From Dokdonella_A sp035263065 (GTDB lineage Bacteria; Pseudomonadota; Gammaproteobacteria; Xanthomonadales; Rhodanobacteraceae), in NCBI GenBank assembly GCA_035263065.1, contig DATFRS010000027.1, positions 1 through 11,333 on the forward strand: a stretch of 11,333 bases of DNA, read 5' to 3'. The translations under genes and the position numbers were made by a program. The notes beneath the pieces were generated by a model. That model was not told the origin of the DNA and ran no database searches. It saw only the letters and a list, made by a program, of their open reading frames with translations. Of the stretch, positions 1 to 5,363 are shown piece by piece (the stretch's first letter is position 1; each line of letters begins with the position of its first letter).

Positions 1-116
1 GCGACGAGAACCTGCGCGCATTCGTGTCGATCGCGCACTGGTCGGTCGGCCTGGTCCTCGTCGTGCCGTTGCTCGTGCACTCGCTGCGCCGTCGCAGTCG
101 CCGCTGGGGCGAATGA
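1..116 (+). CDS. C-terminal end of a membrane protein (5' part outside window)
   Basis: An open frame enters from the left edge (complete codons from base 3) and stops at TGA 114-116, leaving 37 residues. They contain one hydrophobic stretch, roughly residues 14-27 (GLVLVVPLLVHSL), followed by a strongly basic tail (RRRSRRWGE). A last transmembrane helix with a positive cytoplasmic end is the natural reading. The other two + frames give Arg/Cys/Ala-rich translations that look like shadows. The family cannot be told from this fragment. The gene ends only a few bases before the operator-like repeats in front of the response regulator, so it could belong to the same regulon or be an unrelated upstream gene. 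Confidence 0.6.
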   Translation, partial: DENLRAFVSIAHWSVGLVLVVPLLVHSLRRRSRRWGE

Positions 117-119
117 AGG

Positions 120-150
120 TTTAAGCTTTCCCTAAGCTTCCTGGCTTAGG
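120..150 (+). promoter_or_regulatory. PmrA/QseB-like direct repeat plus inverted repeat upstream of the two-component operon
   Basis: Two half-sites lie 11 bp apart: TTTAAG (120-125), five bases, CCTAAG (131-136). This fits the PmrA/QseB-type box YTTAAK-N5-YTTAAK with one mismatch in the second half. AAGCTT occurs in both repeats (123-128, 134-139). The second half-site is also one arm of a perfect 7-bp inverted repeat, CCTAAGC (131-137) and GCTTAGG (144-150), with a 6-bp spacer. A weak -10 could lie at 147-152 (TAGGCT). OmpR-type regulators bind direct repeats with about 10-11 bp spacing and often control their own operon, so autoregulation by the adjacent regulator is inferred. A terminator is less likely because no T-run follows. 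Confidence 0.6.
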
Positions 151-181
151 CTTGCGGCCGTTCCCGCCAGCCGCTGCGACG

Positions 182-844
182 ATGCACGTTTTGATTGCCG
201 AAGACGATCCGCACCTCGGGCGCGGCCTCGAAGCCGCGATCCGGCGCTGGGGCGACACCAGCGAATGGGCACGCGACGGCGCGTCGGCGCTCGCGTTGTC
301 GAAGGCGGTGCCGTTCGACCTGATCCTGCTCGACCTCGGCCTGCCGCGCGTCGCCGGGCTCGACGTGCTGTCGACGCTCAAGCGCGAGCGCAACGCGGTG
401 CCGGTCATCATCATCACGGCGCGCGACGCGCTCGACGATCGCATCCGCGGGCTCGACGGCGGCGCCGACGATTATCTGGTCAAGCCCTTCGAGCTCGAGG
501 AGCTCGCGGCGCGCATGCGCTCGGTGCGCCGGCGCGTGACGAAATCGGAGACGTGCAACATCGAAGTCGGGCGCCTCTCGATCGACACGCGCACGCGCGA
601 GGCGCGCGTCGACGGGGCGGTCGTCGCGTTGTCGCGGCTCGAATACCTCCTGCTGCAGACGCTCGCCGAGCGCGCCGGCCGCGTCGTCGCGCGCGATTTC
701 CTCGAGCGCGTGCTGTACGGCGACGCCGGCGACTCGAGCAACGCGCTCGAAGTGCACGTGCACAGCCTGCGCCGGAAGATTCCGGCGGAGATGATCCGCA
801 CGGCGCGCGGCCTCGGCTATCTGCTGACGGGCGAGGGCGCATGA
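182..844 (+). CDS. OmpR/PhoB-family response regulator (QseB/PmrA-like)
   Basis: Cytoplasmic two-component transcription factor of 220 aa, the usual length for the family. The N-terminal receiver domain (about 1-115) has the acidic pocket E7-D8-D9, the phospho-acceptor D51 in LILLDLGLP, T79, Y98 and K101 in the LVKPF motif. The C-terminal winged-helix DNA-binding domain (about 125-218) has the typical LSRLEYLLLQTLAERAGRVV helix and the EVHVHSLRRK recognition region, ending in RGLGYLL. All catalytic residues are present. ATG 182 was chosen because receiver domains start just before the first beta strand (MHVLIAEDD). A TTG at 152 would extend it by 10 residues but adjoins the operator. No clear Shine-Dalgarno sequence is visible. 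The stop overlaps the kinase start as ATGA. It is probably phosphorylated by that kinase and may bind the box at 120-150. QseB, PmrA and TctD cannot be separated from sequence alone. Confidence 0.93.
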   Translation: MHVLIAEDDPHLGRGLEAAIRRWGDTSEWARDGASALALSKAVPFDLILLDLGLPRVAGLDVLSTLKRERNAVPVIIITARDALDDRIRGLDGGADDYLVKPFELEELAARMRSVRRRVTKSETCNIEVGRLSIDTRTREARVDGAVVALSRLEYLLLQTLAERAGRVVARDFLERVLYGDAGDSSNALEVHVHSLRRKIPAEMIRTARGLGYLLTGEGA

Positions 845-2256
845 TCCAGTCGCTCAGGAACCGGCTGACGACGCTGACGGTCGCCAGCATCGCGCTCGTG
901 ATGCTGCCGCTGCTCGCGATCAGCTATGTCAAGGTCGACGAGGAGGTCAACGAGCTCAGCGACGCGCGCCTCGCGCAGAGCGCGAAGACGCTCGAGGCGC
1001 TGGCCGACCATCTCGGCATCGGCACGCTGAATTCGCGCGTCGAGGTGCCGACCTGGGTGCGCCCCAAGGGCGCGCAGGAAGCGACGCCGCAGGGTCACGG
1101 CTACGAGACGCAGATCGGCTTCCAGTACTGGACGACGCCCTCGGAGCTCAAGCTCGCGACCGAGGACATGCGCAATCTCGCCTTCGACGCGGCACCGGTC
1201 GGCTTCGCGGACGTCGTCAAGGACAGGCGCCGATGGCGCGTCTACACGAAGATCGGCGACGACGGCGGCTTCGTGCGCACCGCCGAGCGCTACGACAGCC
1301 GGCGCGAGATCGCGCGGGACCTGCTGCTGCAGAACATGATGCCGCTCGTGATCGGCTTGCCGCTCCTGGTGTTCCTCGCGAGCTGGTCGGTGCGCCGGGG
1401 CCTCCGGCCGCTCGCCGATACTGCGCGCCGCATCGAGGATCGCGCGCCGGACAACACCGATCCGCTCGATGCGCACGACGCGCCCGACGAGATCGTGCCG
1501 CTCGTGCGCGCGCTGAACGGCTTGCTGCAGCGCCTGAAGCGCGTGCTCGAGAGCGAGCGCCAGCTCACCGCGAACGCGGCGCACGAGCTGCGCACGCCGC
1601 TGGCCGGCGCGCTTATCCACGTCGAGAACGCGCTCGCCGCCGACGCGACGGCCGATCGCGACGCGTCGCTCTCGGATGCGCGCGGCGCGCTGAGCCGCAT
1701 GACGCGCCTCGTCAACCAGATGCTCGAGCTTGCGCGCTGGGACAGCGCGTCGGCGGCGAAGGCGATGACGAACGTCGACCTCGCCGCGTGCCTCGCGGCC
1801 GAAAGCGCATCGCTGGCGCCGCTTGCCGCGGCACGCCGCATGCGCGTCGCGTCGAATCTCGACGACGACGCGCGCCGCGTGCACGGCTGGGAGGCCGGTC
1901 TTCGTGTGCTCGTGCGCAACCTGCTCGACAACGCGCTGCGTTACGGCGCGCCGGGCGGCGTCGTGCTCGTCGAGGCGACCTCGGACGGCACCGGCACGCT
2001 GCTCGCCGTCAGCGACGACGGCCCCGGCATCGACGCCGGCGCGCGCGACGCGATGTTCGACCGCTTCCAGCGCGGGCGCGACGCGGGCGGCGAGGGCGTC
2101 GGGCTCGGACTTGCGATCGTCAAACGGATCGGCGACCTGCACCGCGCGTCGGTCAGGCTGACGGACGTGCCGGGCGGCCGCGGGCTCCGCGTCGAAGTGC
2201 GCTTTCCGGCCGTGGTTGCAACGCACGACTTGTCTCGATCCCGCGTCGCGCCGTAG
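841..2256 (+). CDS. Sensor histidine kinase, QseC/PmrB-like
   Basis: Inner-membrane sensor kinase of 471 aa, partner of the preceding regulator (start overlaps its stop; GAGGG at 833-837). TM1 is about residues 11-28 and TM2 about 166-184, enclosing a periplasmic domain of about 135 residues. Its beginning (EEVNELSDARLAQSAKTLEA) resembles the two-component sensor kinase N-terminal domain of QseC/TctE proteins. A HAMP-like linker follows (about 187-235). The HisKA box TANAAHELRTPLAG carries the phospho-accepting H248. The ATPase domain shows the N box NLLDNALRYG (N360, N364), G1 DDGPGID (D393-G396) and G2 GEGVGLGLAIV (G419-G423). Nothing essential is missing, so it should be an active kinase and phosphatase. 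The ligand is unknown; relatives respond to metals, low pH, cationic peptides or catecholamines. The last 15 or so residues extend past the usual ATPase end. Confidence 0.92.
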   Translation: MIQSLRNRLTTLTVASIALVMLPLLAISYVKVDEEVNELSDARLAQSAKTLEALADHLGIGTLNSRVEVPTWVRPKGAQEATPQGHGYETQIGFQYWTTPSELKLATEDMRNLAFDAAPVGFADVVKDRRRWRVYTKIGDDGGFVRTAERYDSRREIARDLLLQNMMPLVIGLPLLVFLASWSVRRGLRPLADTARRIEDRAPDNTDPLDAHDAPDEIVPLVRALNGLLQRLKRVLESERQLTANAAHELRTPLAGALIHVENALAADATADRDASLSDARGALSRMTRLVNQMLELARWDSASAAKAMTNVDLAACLAAESASLAPLAAARRMRVASNLDDDARRVHGWEAGLRVLVRNLLDNALRYGAPGGVVLVEATSDGTGTLLAVSDDGPGIDAGARDAMFDRFQRGRDAGGEGVGLGLAIVKRIGDLHRASVRLTDVPGGRGLRVEVRFPAVVATHDLSRSRVAP

Positions 2257-2272
2257 TCTGTGCCGCGCAGGC

Positions 2273-2279
2273 GGAGGGG
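2273..2279 (+). promoter_or_regulatory. Ribosome binding site of the PLD lipoprotein gene
   Basis: GGAGGGG lies five bases before ATG 2285. It selects this start over an upstream in-frame ATG at 2216 inside the kinase gene, and it places the lipoprotein signal peptide at the N-terminus. Confidence 0.8.
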
Positions 2280-2284
2280 CTCCG

Positions 2285-3862
2285 ATGCGGGCGAGGTTGC
2301 TCTGGCTTTGCGTGTCGCTGGCCGCGCTCGTGCTCGGCGCATGCACGCGCTCGGATCTCAGGCCCGATTTCGTGCGCGAGGCGAGCACGTCGCTGCCGGC
2401 GCACGACGATTCGCCGCTCGCCGCCTACGCCGAGCGGCTCTCCTCGCACGCCGCACACGCGCGGACCGATTCCGGCATGCGGTTGCTCGGCGATTCGGTC
2501 GACGCGCTGATCGCGCGCATCGCGATGGCGGATCGCGCGAAGTACTCGATCGACCTGCAGTACTACCTCTTCCACAACGATGCCACCGGGCGGCTCGTCG
2601 CGCAGCATCTCCTGATGGCGGCCGATCGCGGCGTGCGCGTGCGCGTGCTGGTCGACGATCTCGCGAAGGTCGGCCACGACGCGGTGCTGCGCTCGGTCGA
2701 CGCGCATCCGAACCTCGAGATCCGCGTCTTCAATCCGTTCCACGAGCGCAGCGGCAGCCTGTGGGGCATCGGCAAGCAGTTCGCGGGCGATTTTTCGCGC
2801 CTCAACCGGCGCATGCACAACAAGACCTTCATCGTCGACGGCGCGATCGCCGTCGTCGGCGGCCGCAACATCGGCGACGAGTATTTCGACGCCTCCGACA
2901 GCGTCAACTTCCGCGACCTCGATGTCATGCTCGTCGGGCCCGTGGTCGCCGAGATCGCCGCGTCGTTCGACCGCTTCTGGAACAGCGAGCCGTCGGTGCC
3001 GATCGCGGCGTTCCGTCACGACGCGAAGGACGAGATCGATCCGGCGACGATCCGCGACAGGCTTTCGAAGAGCGCGCGCGAGGTGCGCGACGCGGATTAC
3101 GGCCGGGGCGTCATCGCCCGCGCCGGCGACCTGAAGCGCGAGGACCCGGCCGACGAATGGGCGTGGGGAACCGCAACGTTCCTGTCGGACGACCCGGACA
3201 AGGTGCTGCCCGACGTCGATCCGAAGGACCTGCACCTCGCGCCTCGCGTGCGCGCGTGGCTCGACGTGTCGAAGCAGCGCATCCTCCTGGTGTCGCCGTA
3301 TTTCATCCCGGGCGACAAGGGCGTCGCGTATCTTGCCGGGAGGCGCGCGGCCGGCGTTTCGGTGTCGGTGCTGACCAATTCGCTCGCGTCGACCGACGCC
3401 GGCAACGTCTACGCGGCCTATGCGAAATACCGTCCGCCGCTGCTCGCCGCCGGCGTCGCGCTGTACGAGCTGAAGCCCAACGCCGCGCATCGCAAGGGCA
3501 AGGACAAGCGTTTCATCGGCTCGAGCTCGTCGAGCCTGCACTCGAAGGCGATCATCGCCGACGACGACGTGTTCATCGGCTCGATGAACCTCGATCCGCG
3601 TTCCCGCAGCCTCAATACCGAAGACGGCGTCATCGCGACGTCGCCGGTACTGGCGAAGGCGCTCGCCGATCTCTTCGCGCTCGCGACCACGCCCGAGGTC
3701 ACGTACCACGTGAAGCTCAGGGAAGGCAGCACGACCGAGGTCTACTGGTCGACGATCGAGGACGGCAAGCCCGTCACCTTCGACGAGTCGCCGGAAACGA
3801 GCGCGTGGCGCCGCTTCAAGGTCGGACTGACGCGGATCGTTCCGATCGAGGGCTTGCTGTGA
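2285..3862 (+). CDS. Phospholipase D / cardiolipin synthase-family lipoprotein (ClsC/YmdC-like)
   Basis: Protein of 525 aa with two HKD catalytic motifs, the signature of the PLD superfamily. Motif 1 is H178-x-K180-x4-D185 (MHNKTFIVDG) followed by GGRNIGDEYF. Motif 2 is H419-x-K421-x4-D426 (LHSKAIIADD) followed by GSMNLDPRS and E446. Both are intact. Family members transfer phosphatidyl groups between lipids, and the ClsC type makes cardiolipin. Layout and length fit bacterial ClsC/YmdC-like proteins, although nuclease or phospholipase activity cannot be excluded. The N-terminus is a lipoprotein signal with lipobox LGAC, lipidated C20 and T21 at +2, which predicts the outer membrane rather than retention in the inner membrane. 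It starts 28 bp after the kinase gene with a strong ribosome binding site, so co-transcription is likely. Its last 47 bp overlap a convergent gene. The substrate is an inference. Confidence 0.9.
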   Translation: MRARLLWLCVSLAALVLGACTRSDLRPDFVREASTSLPAHDDSPLAAYAERLSSHAAHARTDSGMRLLGDSVDALIARIAMADRAKYSIDLQYYLFHNDATGRLVAQHLLMAADRGVRVRVLVDDLAKVGHDAVLRSVDAHPNLEIRVFNPFHERSGSLWGIGKQFAGDFSRLNRRMHNKTFIVDGAIAVVGGRNIGDEYFDASDSVNFRDLDVMLVGPVVAEIAASFDRFWNSEPSVPIAAFRHDAKDEIDPATIRDRLSKSAREVRDADYGRGVIARAGDLKREDPADEWAWGTATFLSDDPDKVLPDVDPKDLHLAPRVRAWLDVSKQRILLVSPYFIPGDKGVAYLAGRRAAGVSVSVLTNSLASTDAGNVYAAYAKYRPPLLAAGVALYELKPNAAHRKGKDKRFIGSSSSSLHSKAIIADDDVFIGSMNLDPRSRSLNTEDGVIATSPVLAKALADLFALATTPEVTYHVKLREGSTTEVYWSTIEDGKPVTFDESPETSAWRRFKVGLTRIVPIEGLL

Positions 3863-4238
3863 CGCTGCGCCATTCGTCGACGGCGGCGGCGAGGCGCTCC
3901 AGCGTGACGGGCTTGGAGAGGAATTCGTCGAACCCGGCCTGACGCGCCTGCACGGCGTACTCGGGGCTTCGTCCGGTCAGCGCGACGAGGCGGACCCGCT
4001 TGCCGGACACGGTTTCGTTGTCGCGGATGCGCGTCGCGCCGTCGAAGCCGTTCATGCCGAGCATGCTGAGGTCGAGGAGCGCGACGTCCGGGTTGACCGA
4101 AAGGCAGAGCAGCACGGCTTCCGCGCCGTTCTTGCACGGGTGTACCTCGGCGCCGAGCTCGCGCAGCATCGCGCACACGGTCTCGCGCACGAGCGGATCG
4201 TCTTCGGCGTAGACGACGCGAAGGGCGTCGGGAAGCAT
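3816..4238 (-). CDS. Stand-alone receiver-domain response regulator (CheY-like)
   Basis: A 140-aa protein made of a single receiver domain, with no DNA-binding or enzymatic output domain. The phosphorylation site is complete: E12-D13-D14 in VVYAEDDPLV, acceptor D56 in VALLDLSMLGMNGF, T88 in LVALTG and K109 in FLSKPVTLERL. The receiver ends near residue 122, and a short Ser/Arg-rich tail (about 18 residues) follows. The SKPV-type fourth loop and MNG motif resemble receivers found on hybrid kinases or acting as phosphorelay intermediates. No kinase lies beside it on this strand. ATG 4238 was preferred because longer in-frame extensions run into Arg-rich sequence unlike a receiver. The 3' end overlaps the PLD gene tail-to-tail by 47 bp. 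The partner kinase is unknown; cross-talk with the kinase at 841-2256 is only a possibility. Confidence 0.88.
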   Translation of the reverse strand: MLPDALRVVYAEDDPLVRETVCAMLRELGAEVHPCKNGAEAVLLCLSVNPDVALLDLSMLGMNGFDGATRIRDNETVSGKRVRLVALTGRSPEYAVQARQAGFDEFLSKPVTLERLAAAVDEWRSVTASPRSERSASVRP

Positions 4239-4264
4239 GGGGCGGTCCACGGGAGCGATGCGCG

Positions 4265-4294
4265 ATTGTACGCTGTCGCGGCAACGAACCTGAA
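4265..4294 (-). promoter_or_regulatory. Candidate sigma70 promoter of the stand-alone receiver gene
   Basis: On the - strand, TACAAT (complement of 4265-4270) matches five of six bases of the -10 consensus. A weak -35 TTCAGG (complement of 4289-4294) lies 18 bp upstream. Transcription would start near 4258, giving a leader of about 20 nt before ATG 4238. Only the -10 is convincing. Confidence 0.35.
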
Positions 4295-4383
4295 CGAAAC
4301 AGCCGCCGGCTTGAGGGATTTTCCCACTCGCTATCGAGCCACGATTGACGGCGCCTCGACGGTCGCGCCGCGATAGTCCGCGC

Positions 4384-4587
4384 ATGGACTTTTCCGAACT
4401 GTCGCTGCCGCAGCAGGTGGCGACGCACGAGCTCGAGCTGCGCGTGCTGCAGAACCAGGTTCATCACCAGGAGCAGCTGATCGCGGCGCTGATCGACCTC
4501 ATGGCGACGCCGTCGAACTCGCCGGAATTCGCGCACGCCCTGCGTTCACTGGTGGCCGAGCGCGCCGAGCTCGGGAAGCATCCGTAA
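4384..4587 (+). CDS. Small helical hypothetical protein (67 aa)
   Basis: A 67-residue protein starting at ATG 4384 (MDFSELSLPQQV). An in-frame start at 4345 would add 13 Arg-rich residues and is less likely. The middle (about residues 11-37) has regularly spaced Leu, Val and Ile with Glu/Gln between them (HELELRVLQNQVHHQEQLIA), suggesting an amphipathic or coiled-coil helix. A second helix is likely near 47-63. There is no signal peptide, no membrane segment and no cysteine, so it should be cytoplasmic and may form oligomers or bind a partner. It is divergent from the receiver gene, 145 bp away. I do not recognise the family. GC-rich third codon positions and a stop followed by a hairpin support it as real, but no clear ribosome binding site is visible. 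Confidence 0.6.
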   Translation: MDFSELSLPQQVATHELELRVLQNQVHHQEQLIAALIDLMATPSNSPEFAHALRSLVAERAELGKHP

Positions 4588-4591
4588 CGGA

Positions 4592-4608
4592 TCGTCGGCA
4601 CCCGACGG
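4592..4608 (+). terminator. Possible hairpin terminator after the 67-aa gene
   Basis: CGTCGG (4593-4598) and CCGACG (4602-4607) form a perfect 6-bp stem with a CAC loop, extendable by a T-G wobble, five bases after the stop codon. No T-run follows, so intrinsic termination is uncertain. Confidence 0.35.
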
Positions 4609-4639
4609 AATTCACAGCACTCCGGAGCAGACCTCAGCC

Positions 4640-4783
4640 ATGCTTGTCGCCGTACCTTCCTTCAGCTCGGGCCGCCACATGCGTTCGGGAACCGGAATGT
4701 GGCTGCTGGTCGGCCTTGTCCTTGCGATCGCGGGTGTCGTCACGGCGCTCGTCATGTGGGCGCATACGCTGCCGGGCGGGTAG
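4640..4783 (+). CDS. Small single-span membrane protein (47 aa)
   Basis: ATG 4640 to TAG 4783 encodes 47 residues. A short polar N-terminus containing R12 and R15 precedes one clear transmembrane helix, about residues 20-40 (WLLVGLVLAIAGVVTALVMW), and then a seven-residue tail. Third codon positions are mostly G or C as in the neighbouring genes. A GGAG at 4623-4626 is rather far upstream (13 bases), and internal ATGs at 4679 and 4697 are alternative starts that keep the helix. The frame lies between the 67-aa gene and the cysteine-rich gene on the same strand. No family is recognised. Small proteins of this kind often bind larger membrane complexes, but nothing here shows a role. Confidence 0.5.
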   Translation: MLVAVPSFSSGRHMRSGTGMWLLVGLVLAIAGVVTALVMWAHTLPGG

Positions 4784-4914
4784 CGGGACCGCTTGGCGCC
4801 CAGACGGCCGTCCGTCCACTGGCTGGCCATCTCGCGCGCGGGCGCGCGGGCCGGATGTCGGCCACTGCCAAATTTTGTCGCCTTAAATGTGACGCAGTAG
4901 GCACTTTCGGGCCG

Positions 4915-4971
4915 GTTGCCCTGGGCATGCGCCTTGCACGTCTTCGGGTTGCCTTTCTCGGGCAACAGGGG
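4915..4971 (+). promoter_or_regulatory. Leader with two alternative hairpins next to the ribosome binding site
   Basis: GGCAAC at 4961-4966, directly before the AGGGG ribosome binding site (4967-4971), can pair with GTTGCC at 4948-4953 (6-bp stem, 7-nt loop). Alternatively GGGCAAC (4960-4966) can pair with GTTGCCC at 4915-4921. The two pairings exclude each other. The site is seven bases before ATG 4979. Whether these folds form or regulate translation is unknown. Confidence 0.35.
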
Positions 4972-4978
4972 AAACCGC

Positions 4979-5281
4979 ATGAAAACCGCTGCCAAACTGC
5001 TCGCGGCCCTCATGGTTGCGAGTCTCCCGTCACTCGCTTCCGCGGCGTGCAAGTGCCAGTGCGTCAACGGACAGATCGAAGCCGTCTGCCGGTCGACGAC
5101 CGACCTCCCGCCGGTCTGCGCGCCGCGCACGTGCTCGGCGAAGCAGGAACCGGGCTCGGTCATCGCCGACAAGGGGCTGGCTTCGGGCAAGACCTCGCCG
5201 GTCGCGACGCCGCGATGCCGCGAGACACTGGTGCCGAATCCGGCGACCGGGGCCTACATCATCAAGCAGGTCTGCCAGTAA
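4979..5281 (+). CDS. Secreted cysteine-rich small protein (100 aa)
   Basis: A 100-aa precursor starting at ATG 4979, with AGGGG seven bases upstream. Residues 1-22 form a classical Sec signal peptide (K2 and K6, hydrophobic LLAALMVASLP, cleavage after LASA). The mature part of about 78 residues starts ACKCQCVNGQ and has eight cysteines: three as CxCxC, then in EAVC, PPVC, PRTC, PRC and the C-terminal QVCQ. An even number in an exported protein suggests four disulfide bonds, so DsbA-type oxidation in the periplasm or outside the cell. A Ser/Gly/Lys-rich segment without cysteine (about 61-77) separates the two halves. The family is not recognised; a metal-binding role for CxCxC is possible but not shown. 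It is convergent with the beta-helix gene. Confidence 0.75.
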   Translation: MKTAAKLLAALMVASLPSLASAACKCQCVNGQIEAVCRSTTDLPPVCAPRTCSAKQEPGSVIADKGLASGKTSPVATPRCRETLVPNPATGAYIIKQVCQ

Positions 5282-5312
5282 GCGGCAGCCGGTTTTGCGT
5301 GGTGGGCCAGGA

Positions 5313-5328
5313 CCCCGCGGGAGCGGGG
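5313..5328. terminator. GC-rich hairpin between convergent genes
   Basis: CCCCGC (5313-5318), loop GGGA, GCGGGG (5323-5328) form a perfect 6-bp G+C stem in the 82-bp gap between the cysteine-rich gene (+) and the beta-helix gene (-). On the + strand it is followed by CGGTTTCC, a poor T-tract. Its position between two stop codons supports a terminator, possibly working in both directions. Confidence 0.5.
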
Positions 5329-5363
5329 CGGTTTCCGTTCGTATCGAAATCGCCGCCAGGCGC

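Noticed and set aside
152..181. TTG start at 152 for the response regulator
   Set aside because: It would add residues before the conserved first beta strand and would put the start against the operator-like inverted repeat. ATG 182 gives the standard receiver N-terminus.
817..3709. Long - strand open frames opposite the kinase and PLD genes (817-2388, 2153-3709)
   Set aside because: They mirror well-supported genes in GC-rich DNA, and their translations are Arg/Ala/His-rich without recognisable motifs. Frames of this size are expected by chance at this base composition.
4347..4379. Promoter for the 67-aa gene (TTGACG at 4347, GATAGT at 4374)
   Set aside because: The 21-bp spacing between hexamers is too long for a sigma70 promoter, and the -10 match is poor.
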